Source: Candidatus Gallionella acididurans
GTDB taxonomy: Bacteria; Pseudomonadota; Gammaproteobacteria; Burkholderiales; Gallionellaceae
Length of the DNA stretch: 64,000 bases
Assembly (NCBI GenBank): GCA_001577345.1
Contig: LSLI01000005.1
Span: forward strand, 1-64,000
Direction: 5' to 3'
In this document: piece after piece, positions 19,360 through 29,213 of the stretch
Layout of the letters: every line of letters begins with the position of its first letter
Position numbering within the stretch: position 1 is the stretch's first letter
Program-made: the position numbers and the translations under genes
The notes under the pieces: generated by a model
What the model was told of the DNA's origin: nothing
Databases searched by the model: none
What the model saw: the letters and a program-made list of their open reading frames with translations, nothing else

Positions 19360-20169
19360 TCAGGTTCTCAAATTCAAATCTTGGCGGTAATCGCCGCCGG
19401 GGTAATGGAATGGAACCGGACCGTCCATTTCGCCATGCACAAATTGATGCACAAAATCCCTGTCCGAGGCGCGTATCTGATCCGGCGTCCCTTCCGCCAC
19501 AATCACGCCTTTCGCCATGAAATAAACGTAGTCCACGATCTTCATCGACTCCTGCACGTCATGGGTGACCACGATCGATGTCGCCCCCAGTGCGTCGTTC
19601 AGGCGCCTCATCAAATCGCCCACCACGGTCAATGAAATCGGATCGAGTCCGGCAAATGGTTCATCATACATCATCAGCATCGGGTCCAGAGCCACCGCGC
19701 GCGCCAGTGCAACACGGCGCGCCATCCCGCCGGACAATTCTGAAGGCATAAGGCTGTGCGTGCTGCGCAAGCCCACCGCATGCAGTTTCATCAAGACCAG
19801 GTCGTGAATAATCTCTTCCGGCAAATTGGTGTGTTCGCGCATCTGGAACGCAACATTTTCATACACAGACATATCGGTGAACAAAGCCCCAAACTGGAAC
19901 AGCATCCCCATTTTGCGCCGCATACGATACAAGCCTTCCTGGTCCAATTCATGGACGATCTGGCCATCCACCTTGACGTAACCCTTGGTCGGCTTGAGCG
20001 CCCCGCCGATATGGCGCAGCAGCGTAGTCTTGCCGCATCCGCTTAACCCCATGATGGCAACAAGCTTTCCTTTGGGGAATGTCATGTTGATGCCTTCCAG
20101 GACAGGGCGCTTGTCATAGGCGAAATTAAGATCGCGAATTTCGACCAAAGTGGACAAAGACAAAATCAA
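19360..20169 (-). CDS. mlaF: Phospholipid ABC transporter ATPase MlaF
   Basis: 269 residues. Walker [10 protein letters not shown] (41-49), signature LSGGMARR, Walker [13 protein letters not shown] and the switch histidine in VVTHD. It powers lipid movement by MlaE. First gene of mlaFEDCB-ibaG-murA; its promoter must lie in the 155-base gap before the divergent regulator at 20325. The annotated start gives a slightly longer N-terminus than E. coli MlaF; an internal TTG start (LVEIRDLNF) is possible. Confidence 0.95.
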   Translation of the reverse strand: MILSLSTLVEIRDLNFAYDKRPVLEGINMTFPKGKLVAIMGLSGCGKTTLLRHIGGALKPTKGYVKVDGQIVHELDQEGLYRMRRKMGMLFQFGALFTDMSVYENVAFQMREHTNLPEEIIHDLVLMKLHAVGLRSTHSLMPSELSGGMARRVALARAVALDPMLMMYDEPFAGLDPISLTVVGDLMRRLNDALGATSIVVTHDVQESMKIVDYVYFMAKGVIVAEGTPDQIRASDRDFVHQFVHGEMDGPVPFHYPGGDYRQDLNLRT

Positions 20170-20324
20170 AACCCTGAAGAATCGAGGACGCGTATTCTAA
20201 ACCACAAAATCGACAACCCCCAACTAATTGACCTGAATATGAATACCCTTGCATTTCCCCTATTGAGCTTCCCCCGGCTTGCCGTTATGCTTCATACCAA
20301 GCACCCAATAGGCCTGAACTCAAA

Positions 20325-21740
20325 TTGAACGCTCCCGCGACATTACCAAGTTTAATAATTGTCGATGACGATCCGCTGATTCGTGAAGGATTGGCGGTCG
20401 CATTCAATAATGATTTCACGATTTATCAGGCCGAATCCCGCATCGCGGCGATTGAATTGCTGCGAAAATTACCCAGCCCGCCCCAACTGGCATTGATCGA
20501 TTTGGGGCTCCCGCCCGTCCCTCACCGTCCCGACGAAGGATTCCACCTGATTTCGGAGTTGCTTACGCACTCGCCAAAAATCAGGATTTTCATCCTGTCC
20601 GGACAGGATGAACAAAGCAACGCGCGTCATGCCCGCACGCTGGGCGCAATAGATTTCATCGCCAAACCCTGTGCGCCGGAGAAAATCAAAAAATATCTGG
20701 ACGACGCGCTAAAGGTTCAGGATGATGAAAGGCGCCAGGGGGAACGGGACAAACATTCCATGGGTATCATTGGCCACAGCCCAGCGATACAAGCCTTGCG
20801 CAGCCAGATCGTGATGTATGCCGCCATTCCCTTTCCTGTGCTGATCGAGGGCGAGTCCGGTTGCGGCAAGGAGTTGGTTGCCGCCGCGTTACAGAAACTG
20901 GGCAGCCATCCGGACGCACCGTTCAAGGCACTTAACTGCGCCGCAATTTCCCCCACGCTGATCGAGCCCACGCTGTTCGGATACAGCAAAGGGGCTTTCA
21001 CCGGCGCCACGAGCACGCAGTCCGGTTTTTTTGAAGACACCTCCGAAGGGACGCTGTTTCTTGACGAGATCGGGGAGATTCCACTTGAACTGCAAACCAA
21101 GCTGCTGCGTGTGCTGGAAAATGGCGAATATCAGCGTGTCGGCGAAACTGCAACGCGCAAAAGCGGCGCACGCATCATCGCCGCGACCAACCGCAGCCTG
21201 AGAGTCGCTGTTCAGACCGGCAATTTTCGCGGCGACCTTTACCACCGCCTGAATGTGTTCTCGATCACCGTTCCACCGTTGCGTGAACTGGGCCCTGACA
21301 AGCTGGCACTGCTGAACCATTTTCGCGCCTACTATGCGCAGCAGATCAAGCAACCGCCTTTTGACCTGGATACGGAGGCTTTGCTGCGCTGGGAGCAATA
21401 CAGTTTCCCCGGCAACACCCGCGAATTGCGCAACATCGTGATTCGCCTGAGCACAAAGTATCCCGGTCAAACAGTCGGCCTGACACAACTTCAAGACGAA
21501 CTCGACCCCATGGAAACTTCCGCCCACCGGCAACATGTCACCGCCTCGGAAGCCATCAAGCAGCAACTGCGGCAAGGCAAGTTTAGTCTGGACCTGCACT
21601 TGCGCGAGCAGGAAGGTTGCTATATTGCCGTGGCAATGGAGCTTGCCGACGGAAATATCAGCGAGGCCGCAAAACTGCTCGGCATCAACCGCACCACCCT
21701 GCACAGCCGTATGAGTGCGCACGAAAAACTCCACAGTTAG
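20325..21740 (+). CDS. Sigma54-dependent response regulator of the msh-like locus
   Basis: 471 residues. Receiver domain with DDD (14-16) and phospho-acceptor Asp59 in LIDLGLP; AAA+ domain with Walker A GESGCGKE (about 175-182), an intact GAFTGA loop (about 223-228) for contacting sigma54 and Walker B LFLDEIG; Fis-type HTH at the end (EAAKLLGINRTTLHSRM). The layout resembles PrsR/NtrC-type activators. The only usable start is TTG at 20325, as no ATG or GTG exists in frame upstream. It ends nine bases before mshM and probably controls that locus. No cognate histidine kinase is in the window. Confidence 0.88.
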   Translation: MNAPATLPSLIIVDDDPLIREGLAVAFNNDFTIYQAESRIAAIELLRKLPSPPQLALIDLGLPPVPHRPDEGFHLISELLTHSPKIRIFILSGQDEQSNARHARTLGAIDFIAKPCAPEKIKKYLDDALKVQDDERRQGERDKHSMGIIGHSPAIQALRSQIVMYAAIPFPVLIEGESGCGKELVAAALQKLGSHPDAPFKALNCAAISPTLIEPTLFGYSKGAFTGATSTQSGFFEDTSEGTLFLDEIGEIPLELQTKLLRVLENGEYQRVGETATRKSGARIIAATNRSLRVAVQTGNFRGDLYHRLNVFSITVPPLRELGPDKLALLNHFRAYYAQQIKQPPFDLDTEALLRWEQYSFPGNTRELRNIVIRLSTKYPGQTVGLTQLQDELDPMETSAHRQHVTASEAIKQQLRQGKFSLDLHLREQEGCYIAVAMELADGNISEAAKLLGINRTTLHSRMSAHEKLHS

Positions 21741-21749
21741 GATTCAGCC

Positions 21750-23228
21750 ATGTATCTGGAACACTTCGGACTCACCGAGCAGCCGTTCAAAATCACCCCT
21801 GTCACGGTGTTCTTCTTTTCCGGCGCCAACCGCGGAGAAATTCTCGATGCGCTGATCTATTCCATCTCTGAGGTCGAGGGCATCATCAAGGTCAGCGGCG
21901 AGGTCGGCAGCGGAAAAACCATGCTGTGCCGCATGCTGCTCGAAAAACTTCCCGGGCACATCGAGGCCATCTACCTGGCCAACCCCAGCTTGTCGCGGGA
22001 AGAAATGTTATACGCAATTGCCGACGGACTCGGCCTGAACATCGAGGGGGAGCGTGTCGGCATCATCATGCAGAACATCCAGAACAAGCTCGAGGAAAAG
22101 GCGCGTGAGGGCAAGCGTATTGTCGTGCTGGTGGATGAAGCCCACGCAATGCCGCCGGAGACGCTGGAAGAGTTGCGCCTGCTGTACAACCTGCAGGTCG
22201 GCAATGCCAAACTGTTGCAGCTCGTCCTGTTCGGGCAGCCTGAATTGAACGCCAAGCTTGATCAACCGAACATGCGCCAGCTCAAGGATCGCATCGTGCA
22301 TCACTTTCACATGCAACCGCTGTCGCGCAGCATTCTTGAAAGCTACCTGATGTTCCGGATGCGGGCAGCCGGCTACCACGGCCCGAACATTTTCTCTCCT
22401 GGCGCCCTCAAGCTTATCGCCGACACTTCCAGCGGATTGATGCGCCGAGTCAACATTCTCGCGGACAAATCGCTGCTGGCCGCATTTATCGAGGACACTC
22501 ATTACATCAAACCGCAACATGTGCAGGCTGCGATGCGCGATAGCGAACTCAGCCCCGCGCGCAAATTTCCCGATAAAAAACTGCTGTTCGGAACTGCTGC
22601 TGCCGGGCTGCTGCTGTCAATCCTGGCGGCATGGTGGGTAACGGATACAGAACAAATATCATTCCTGCATACCCGGATCAAACCGACTTTTGCAGGCACA
22701 TCCCCTTATTCCGCGACGACGGCGCTGCCTGTTGCCGCCGAATCAAACAATTCAATCTCTCCGGTATCTTCGGTACCCAGCCATGAAGTCATTTCCGCTG
22801 CTGCCGAACCAAAACCTGTGGCGGAAGCTGTTTTGCGCCAGGCATCGACTGCAGCCGGAACGGCTGTAACAGCCCCGCAGCCCGCGTCCCAAGCGGTAAA
22901 AAGCAAGCCTGCAATCCACAATGCAAGCCTGTTCGATCAACGCCTGGCGGCAGGCAAGCAACTGCTCGAACAGAAAACCGCCGTTGCCAGCATCCAGTTG
23001 TTCTACAACGAGGAAATCAAGCCCGCACGCATCGAAGGTTTTCTGAAGCGCGCGGACAAATTGGGGAAGCTCCCGGAAATTTATCTGGTGCCGGCGAATT
23101 TTGCCGGCAAGAAAGGCTTGCGCGTACTCTACGGCGCTTACCCATCGGTTGATGCCGCACAAAGGGCGACCAAGGAACTCCCGGCTCGATATCAGCAAGC
23201 GTTCGCCACTTCCACCTATATATTCTGA
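21750..23228 (+). CDS. mshM: MshM/ExeA-type AAA+ ATPase with SPOR-like C-terminus
   Basis: 492 residues. The N-terminal ExeA-type ATPase starts MYLEHFGLTEQPFKITP, with Walker A GEVGSGKT (about 50-57) and Walker B VVLVDEAHA (about 127-135). A membrane helix lies at about 277-297, then an Ala/Pro/Ser-rich linker. The last about 80 residues (VASIQLFYNEE..., YLVPANFAGKKGLRVLYGAYPS) look like a SPOR peptidoglycan-binding domain. ExeA-type proteins help secretins pass or assemble through the cell wall. First structural gene of the msh-like locus. Confidence 0.85.
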   Translation: MYLEHFGLTEQPFKITPVTVFFFSGANRGEILDALIYSISEVEGIIKVSGEVGSGKTMLCRMLLEKLPGHIEAIYLANPSLSREEMLYAIADGLGLNIEGERVGIIMQNIQNKLEEKAREGKRIVVLVDEAHAMPPETLEELRLLYNLQVGNAKLLQLVLFGQPELNAKLDQPNMRQLKDRIVHHFHMQPLSRSILESYLMFRMRAAGYHGPNIFSPGALKLIADTSSGLMRRVNILADKSLLAAFIEDTHYIKPQHVQAAMRDSELSPARKFPDKKLLFGTAAAGLLLSILAAWWVTDTEQISFLHTRIKPTFAGTSPYSATTALPVAAESNNSISPVSSVPSHEVISAAAEPKPVAEAVLRQASTAAGTAVTAPQPASQAVKSKPAIHNASLFDQRLAAGKQLLEQKTAVASIQLFYNEEIKPARIEGFLKRADKLGKLPEIYLVPANFAGKKGLRVLYGAYPSVDAAQRATKELPARYQQAFATSTYIF

Positions 23229-23323
23229 AAATTCACCAAGGAATTTAGCAACTTGACTATACCCGCAAAGCTGTTAGGCTATACCAAAAATATTAAGCTC
23301 AAAGTACCAAGTCAAGGGGGGGC

Positions 23324-25168
23324 ATGCATTCAGGCAGGGTATTTTATCTGTGTTTTTTCGGGCTGGTGTTCACCGGTTGCAGCACCAATCCGATACAGCC
23401 TTCAGCCCTGCATATGCAGCGGCCCGAGAATCCGGCAACCCCGGAAAGCAGCACCCCGCAACCGATCAATGACAGTGTCATACTCCCTCCGCCACAACCT
23501 GCCGGCAGGGTTGCCACTTACAGCGTGGTGGTAGCCGATGTGCCTGCGCAGGAAATTTTGTTCGCTCTGGCACGCGACGCAAAAATCAACCTCGACATTC
23601 AATCCGGCATCCAGGGAACGGTGACGGTAAATGCCATCAACCAGACCCTGCCGCAGATACTCGACCGCATCAGCAGGCAGGTGGAGATGCGCTACGAACT
23701 GAAAAATGGCACATTGACCGTGATGCCGGACACCCCGTACCTCAAGCAATACAAAATTGATTATGTGAACATGTCGCGGGATGCCGAAGGCAGCATCTCG
23801 AATACCAGCCAGGTCGGCGCCAGTGCTGCGGGAGGAGCCGCGGGAGGAGCTCCCGGCGGGGGTGGAGGAGGGGCCGGAGGGGGCGCCAACAGCTCACAAC
23901 TCTCCATCAAGAATTCGTCCAAGAACCACTTCTGGAATACCCTGGTGCAGAACATCAAGGATATCCTGCACGAGACCGACAAGATATTGCCCGCGGGGTC
24001 CAGCGAAACGGTGGTACAGCAAAGCAGGGCTACCACTACCACCGGCACCGGCGCACAAACAATTTCAGGTGGTAAAAAAAGCAGCAAGCCTCCCGGCATA
24101 GAGAACAGCCCGAATCCTGCCAGCCTGGAGGAAGGCGGAACCACGGTCACCCGAACCAACACCTTCCGCGAGGCTGCGGCTGTGATAGCCAACCCGGAAG
24201 CCGGGATTATCACCGTGCGCGCCACCGGCAAACAGCACCAGAAAATACAGGAATTCATAGACCAGGTCATGGCCAGCGCCCAACGCCAGGTGCTGATTGA
24301 AGCGACCATCGTGGAGGTGCGGCTAAGCGACAATTATCAGCAGGGCATAGACTGGTCGCGACTGATGCTTGGCGGCAAAGGATTCAACTTGACCCAGGCC
24401 GGCGCAGGGCTTCCCGCTGCCAATACCGGCAGCATGATCACCCTGGGCTATATCGATCCGACATCGCGCATGGGCAATATCGCTGCCTCGATTTCGCTGC
24501 TGGAATCTTTTGGCAACGTCAAGGTTCTATCCAGTCCCAAGTTGAGTGTGATGAACAACCAGACTGCCATGCTGCGCGTGGTGGATAATCTGGTGTACTT
24601 CAACATGACGGTCATGCCGGGTATCGTTAACCCGCTCACCGGCACCATGTCCACACCGCCTACCTACACCTCCAACCTCCAGTCTTCTCCGGTGGGCTTT
24701 ACGATGAGCCTGACCCCTGAAATCAGCGACAGCGATAGCGTACTGCTCAATATCCGCCCGTCGATAACCCGTTTGCTTGGTTATGTCCAGGATCCCAATC
24801 CGTCCCTGGCCAACCCATGCCTGGGTATCGGCACCTGCCCCGGAGTCGTGAACAACATCCCGCAGACATCGACGCGCGAGATGGAATCGATATTAAAAAT
24901 CGAGAACAATCAGATCGCCGTACTGGGTGGATTGATGGAAGACAACATGAACAAGCTCACCGACCAGGTTCCGCTGCTGGCCCGTATTCCAGTATTGGGT
25001 TATCTGTTCCAGAACCATAACGACACCACCACCAAAACCGAACTGGTGATTTTTCTTCGCCCGGTGATTATTAAAAGCGCCAGCCTCGATGCCGATTTCA
25101 GCGAGTTCCGCAATAACTTGCCGGATCAAAAGTTTTTCCGGGAATCGGCCAGCGGCAATCCCCAATAA
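23324..25168 (+). CDS. mshL: MshL/PilQ-type secretin lipoprotein
   Basis: 614 residues. Signal peptide with lipobox FTGC (Cys19), so an outer-membrane lipoprotein. An N-terminal STN-type domain (about 75-150), a glycine-rich linker (about 168-192), an N1-like domain and the secretin core follow (about 320-595, with VLSSPKLSVMNNQTAMLRV and VPLLARIPVLGYLF). Secretins form the outer-membrane pore for pilus or pseudopilus export. A GGGGGG ribosome site precedes the ATG. It sits between mshM and mshN as in MSHA loci. Confidence 0.92.
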   Translation: MHSGRVFYLCFFGLVFTGCSTNPIQPSALHMQRPENPATPESSTPQPINDSVILPPPQPAGRVATYSVVVADVPAQEILFALARDAKINLDIQSGIQGTVTVNAINQTLPQILDRISRQVEMRYELKNGTLTVMPDTPYLKQYKIDYVNMSRDAEGSISNTSQVGASAAGGAAGGAPGGGGGGAGGGANSSQLSIKNSSKNHFWNTLVQNIKDILHETDKILPAGSSETVVQQSRATTTTGTGAQTISGGKKSSKPPGIENSPNPASLEEGGTTVTRTNTFREAAAVIANPEAGIITVRATGKQHQKIQEFIDQVMASAQRQVLIEATIVEVRLSDNYQQGIDWSRLMLGGKGFNLTQAGAGLPAANTGSMITLGYIDPTSRMGNIAASISLLESFGNVKVLSSPKLSVMNNQTAMLRVVDNLVYFNMTVMPGIVNPLTGTMSTPPTYTSNLQSSPVGFTMSLTPEISDSDSVLLNIRPSITRLLGYVQDPNPSLANPCLGIGTCPGVVNNIPQTSTREMESILKIENNQIAVLGGLMEDNMNKLTDQVPLLARIPVLGYLFQNHNDTTTKTELVIFLRPVIIKSASLDADFSEFRNNLPDQKFFRESASGNPQ

Positions 25169-25178
25169 AGAATAGACC

Positions 25179-26261
25179 ATGAGCCTGCTATTGGATGCAC
25201 GCAATAAATCACAGCAAGCGCAATCCGCCCAAGATGGCGGTCGCACCCGATCGGAGCTTAGCCTGGAGGCTCTCCCGAACACCGCACCGTCTTCCACAGC
25301 CGCGCCTTCGACAGAGAATGCCCGCATCGCCGGGCAGACCCTGTTCAATGCGAAATCTTCCGCAACCGCTTCCCCGCGCGCGCGCATCAACCGCAATTTG
25401 CTGATAGCTTTGGGCGGCACGCTTGTACTGTTCAGCGCCGGGGCCGGCTATGTGTGGTACTCCGTTTCTGCCGGCACCCCTGCCCTGCCGGCACACCCGG
25501 TCACCGCCACATTGCCCGCCAAACCGGTACTTGCAACAATACCACCGGGCAATAATCTGGTTCCCAATATTGCTTCAACACAAGCGGTTCCGGCAAAACC
25601 CGCCGCCATTGTGCAAGCAAAACGCACGGCAAGATCCGCGCTTAAAGCACACCGGCAAGCTCAGCAAGACACCCCCCTGCTTGTCGAGCAGCACCAGTCT
25701 GACGCGCTTGATCCGATACTCAACCAAGCCTATCTTGCCTATCGCAACGGAAAATTCGAGCAGGCCGGGCAATCGTATCTGGAGGCGTACAAGCTGGATG
25801 CCAGCAATCTTGACGCGATACTTGGACTGGCTGTCGTCGCGCAACGCCTGGGCAAGGACAGTCAGGCTGCGCATTATTACGCACAGGCCCTGGTGCTTGA
25901 TCCGCGCAATGCGGTGGCCAATGCGGGAATGTCGGCATTGACCACCGATAGCAACCGTGAAAGCCGGTTGAAGACTTTGCTCAACGAACAACCGGGTTCA
26001 ACCGCCCTGTATTTTGCGCTGGGCAACCAGTACGCCGAACAAGCCCGCTGGGGGGAGGCACAACAGGCCTATTTCAATGCTTACAGACTTGAGCCAAACA
26101 ATGCCGAACTGGCCTTCAATCTGGCCATCAGCCTGGATCACCTGGGACAAAATAATGCCGCAGTCCAGTATTACCAGCGCGCCCTGCAGCTTGATCCCGG
26201 TCCAACCATGAGCTTTAATCACAAGCAAACTTCACAACGCATCTCAGACCTGACGCGCTAA
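25179..26261 (+). CDS. mshN: MshN-like TPR protein
   Basis: 360 residues. A cytoplasmic N-terminus of about 68 residues, a membrane helix (about 70-92), a proline/alanine-rich periplasmic linker, then four to five tetratricopeptide repeats from about 180 to 350 (for example AYLAYRNGKFEQAGQSYLEAYKLDASN and NNAAVQYYQRALQLDPG). MshN-type proteins probably support assembly of the fibre machine. Gaps to mshL and mshE are 10 and 5 bases. Confidence 0.8.
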   Translation: MSLLLDARNKSQQAQSAQDGGRTRSELSLEALPNTAPSSTAAPSTENARIAGQTLFNAKSSATASPRARINRNLLIALGGTLVLFSAGAGYVWYSVSAGTPALPAHPVTATLPAKPVLATIPPGNNLVPNIASTQAVPAKPAAIVQAKRTARSALKAHRQAQQDTPLLVEQHQSDALDPILNQAYLAYRNGKFEQAGQSYLEAYKLDASNLDAILGLAVVAQRLGKDSQAAHYYAQALVLDPRNAVANAGMSALTTDSNRESRLKTLLNEQPGSTALYFALGNQYAEQARWGEAQQAYFNAYRLEPNNAELAFNLAISLDHLGQNNAAVQYYQRALQLDPGPTMSFNHKQTSQRISDLTR

Positions 26262-26266
26262 CCCCC

Positions 26267-28000
26267 ATGCAAAAAAACAAGCTGTCTGAAAATCGGATTT
26301 CGGACAACCAGTCGCAACAACCGCTGGGACAAATACTGGTCGGAAAAGGCGTAATCAGCGACGACCAGTTGCGCATTGCCTTGCAGGAGCAAGGCAAGAC
26401 CCACCAACCGCTGGGCCGTCTGCTGGTCAGGCTGGGTTTTCTTTCGGAAGCAACCATACGCGACGTTTTGTCCGAAAATCTCGGGCAGGAAAGCGTGGAC
26501 CTCACTTCCGTCATCATAGATTCCGTTGCATTGGGTTTGATCCCCAAGGATGTGGCGCGGCGCTATCAATTGCTGCCGCTGTCGGTGGACCAGATCAGCC
26601 GCATCCTGACCCTCGCCGTAGCCGACCCCGACAACATCATCGCGCTGGATCAGGTGCGCGCCCTGCTCAAGGACCAGTACCGCCTGGTCACGCAACTCGC
26701 GAGCGAATCCGACATACTGCGCGCAATAGACCAGTATTACGGTTTCGAACTTTCGATAGACGGCATCCTGCACGAGATCGAGCCGGGTGACATGGAGTAC
26801 CAGACGCTGCAATCCGGCGTCAACGAATTCAGCCAGCCGGTGGTGCGCCTGATCGACGCCTTGCTCACCGAGGCCGTGCAGCGCAGCGCTTCAGACATCC
26901 ACTTCGAACCGGAAAGCAGCTTCCTGCGCATCCGTTATCGCGTCGACGGGGTGCTGCGCCAGGTGCGCAGCCTGCACAAGAGCTTCTGGCCTGCGATGGT
27001 GGTACGCCTGAAGGTGATGAGCAACATGAACATCGCCGAGACGCGCGCCCCGCAGGACGGCCGTATCTCGCTGCGGCTTTCCGGCCGGCCGATCGATTTC
27101 CGGGTGGCTTCGCACCCCACCACGCATGGCGAAAATCTGGTGCTGCGTATCCTGGACCGGCAAAAAGGCATCGTGCCGCTCGATCAGCTGGGCCTGGATG
27201 ATGCCGCGCTCAACATGCTCAAGCTGATCATCGCGAAGCCGGAGGGCATCGTGCTGGTGACCGGCCCCACCGGCAGCGGCAAGACCACCACGCTGTATTC
27301 GGTGCTGAATCATATCAACACCGAGTCGGTAAACATCATGACCCTGGAAGACCCGGTCGAATATCCGCTGGCGATGATACGCCAGACCTCGGTGAACGAA
27401 TCGGCCAAGCTGGATTTCGCCAACGGCATCCGCTCGATGATGCGGCAGGATCCGGACATCATCCTGGTCGGCGAGATCCGCGACCATCCCACCGCCGAAA
27501 TGGCGTTCCGCGCCGCGATGACCGGCCACCAGGTGTATTCGACGCTGCACACCAACTCGGCCATCGGCGCGATCCCGCGACTGCTCGACATCGGGATTCT
27601 TCCGGACATCATGGCCGGCAATATCATCGGTATCGTGGCGCAGCGGCTGGTGCGTATACTGTGCAAGGAATGCAAATACCCGTACCAGCCGGACCCATCG
27701 GAACGCAAATTGCTGGGTATCCCGGCGCATCAGGAAGTGACGCTGTACCGCGCAGCGGGTTGCGAGTCCTGCAACCACCAGGGTTACCGGGGACGCATGA
27801 CCATCATGGAACTGCTCAAGATGGATTACGACCTGGATGATCTGGTCACGCATCGCGCCAGTTCCCGCGAAATCAGGGAGGCGGCACTCGCCAAGGGTTT
27901 CCGTCCCCTGGCGATGGACGGCATCCGGCGCATCCTGCAGGGCATTACCTCCCTTGCGGAAGTCAGCCGCATGGTGGACTTGACCGAACGGCTGGGTTAG
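26267..28000 (+). CDS. mshE: MshE/GspE-type assembly ATPase with MshEN c-di-GMP-binding-type N-terminus
   Basis: 577 residues. The N-terminal MshEN region has two repeats, PLGQILVGKGVISDDQLRIALQ and PLGRLLVRLGFLSEATIRDVL, the known c-di-GMP-binding pattern. The ATPase has Walker A GPTGSGKTTT (about 332-341), the Asp box and Walker B ILVGEIRD (about 399-406), and a zinc-type CxxC pair (CKEC, CESC). It powers fibre extension in the cytoplasm. The key repeat residues suggest c-di-GMP control, as shown for Vibrio MshE. Confidence 0.95.
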   Translation: MQKNKLSENRISDNQSQQPLGQILVGKGVISDDQLRIALQEQGKTHQPLGRLLVRLGFLSEATIRDVLSENLGQESVDLTSVIIDSVALGLIPKDVARRYQLLPLSVDQISRILTLAVADPDNIIALDQVRALLKDQYRLVTQLASESDILRAIDQYYGFELSIDGILHEIEPGDMEYQTLQSGVNEFSQPVVRLIDALLTEAVQRSASDIHFEPESSFLRIRYRVDGVLRQVRSLHKSFWPAMVVRLKVMSNMNIAETRAPQDGRISLRLSGRPIDFRVASHPTTHGENLVLRILDRQKGIVPLDQLGLDDAALNMLKLIIAKPEGIVLVTGPTGSGKTTTLYSVLNHINTESVNIMTLEDPVEYPLAMIRQTSVNESAKLDFANGIRSMMRQDPDIILVGEIRDHPTAEMAFRAAMTGHQVYSTLHTNSAIGAIPRLLDIGILPDIMAGNIIGIVAQRLVRILCKECKYPYQPDPSERKLLGIPAHQEVTLYRAAGCESCNHQGYRGRMTIMELLKMDYDLDDLVTHRASSREIREAALAKGFRPLAMDGIRRILQGITSLAEVSRMVDLTERLG

Positions 28001-28010
28001 GAACCTCCAT

Positions 28011-29213
28011 ATGGCACTCTATTCCTATCGGGCCCTGGATGAGCAGGGCAGGATCCATAAAGGCCTGCAGGATGCCGCCAACCAGGTGGACCTGGAACTG
28101 CGCCTGAAACGCGGCGGGCTGGACCTGATTGACGCCAAAATGGACAAAGGCAGGATGATCAAGGCGCGGAACAAGATCAAGCGCACCGAACTGATCACCT
28201 TTTTTTTCAATCTCGAACAACTCTCCAGCGCGGGCGTTCCCCTGCTGGAAAGTCTCGCCGATTTGCGCGACACCATGAACGACCCCCACTTCCGCGAAAT
28301 CATCGCGAACCTGGTCGAGTCCATCGAGGGCGGCAAGAAGCTTTCGCAGGCCATGGCGCAACACCCGGAGGCATTCGACAAGATATTCATCAGCCTGACC
28401 TTTGCCGGTGAGGAAAGCGGCCGTTTGCCCGAAGTGTTTCTGCACATCACCGAATCGCTGAAGTGGCAGGACGAAATGTCCTCGCACACCAAGACCATTC
28501 TGCTCTATCCGGCTTTCGTCGGTACCATCGTGCTCGCAATCACGGTTTTCTTGATGGTCTACCTAGTACCGCAGCTGGTAAATTTTATCAAGGGTATGGG
28601 TTTGGAACTCCCCATCCAGACCCGAATCTTGCTGGCCACTTCATCCTTCTTCGTCAATTACTGGTATGTACTGGTTGCCATCCCTGTCATCCTGCCCATC
28701 GCTGGCAAGCTGATCATCACCTCCAGCCCGGAGATGCGCTACAAATTCGACCTGCTCAAGCTGGATATGTGGGTCACCGGACCGATATTGCGAAAAATCA
28801 TATTGGCGCGTTTCGCCAACACCTTCGCAATCATGTACGGGTCCGGCATCAGCATCCTGGACTGCATCGCCAATTCGCGCGACGTGGTCAACAACCTGGC
28901 AGTTGCCAAGAGCCTGGCTGATGTCACACAAGAGATAGAGTCGGGCAAGAATCTTACCCAGAGCTTCCAGAACACCGGCATGTTTCCGCCACTGGTGATC
29001 CGCATGCTCAAGGTCGGCGAGGCCACGGGATCGCTCGACAAGGCGCTGCTCAATGTCAGTTACTTTTATGACCGGGATGTGAAAGAGTCCATCAAAAAAG
29101 TCCAGGTCATGATCGAACCGACCATGACCATCGTGTTGGGTGTATTGCTGGGCTGGGTCATGATGTCCGTACTTTCGCCCATTTACGACATCATCGGCAA
29201 GGTGAGTTTATGA
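28011..29213 (+). CDS. mshG: MshG/GspF-type inner-membrane platform protein
   Basis: 400 residues. Two GspF domains, with membrane helices near 165-190, 215-238 and 370-395. The N-terminal YSYRALDEQGRIHKG and the LSSAGVPLLESLADL and MYGSGISILDCI repeats are typical. It is the inner-membrane platform on which the ATPase acts. It follows mshE after 10 bases and overlaps the next gene by four bases (ATGA). Confidence 0.94.
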   Translation: MALYSYRALDEQGRIHKGLQDAANQVDLELRLKRGGLDLIDAKMDKGRMIKARNKIKRTELITFFFNLEQLSSAGVPLLESLADLRDTMNDPHFREIIANLVESIEGGKKLSQAMAQHPEAFDKIFISLTFAGEESGRLPEVFLHITESLKWQDEMSSHTKTILLYPAFVGTIVLAITVFLMVYLVPQLVNFIKGMGLELPIQTRILLATSSFFVNYWYVLVAIPVILPIAGKLIITSSPEMRYKFDLLKLDMWVTGPILRKIILARFANTFAIMYGSGISILDCIANSRDVVNNLAVAKSLADVTQEIESGKNLTQSFQNTGMFPPLVIRMLKVGEATGSLDKALLNVSYFYDRDVKESIKKVQVMIEPTMTIVLGVLLGWVMMSVLSPIYDIIGKVSL

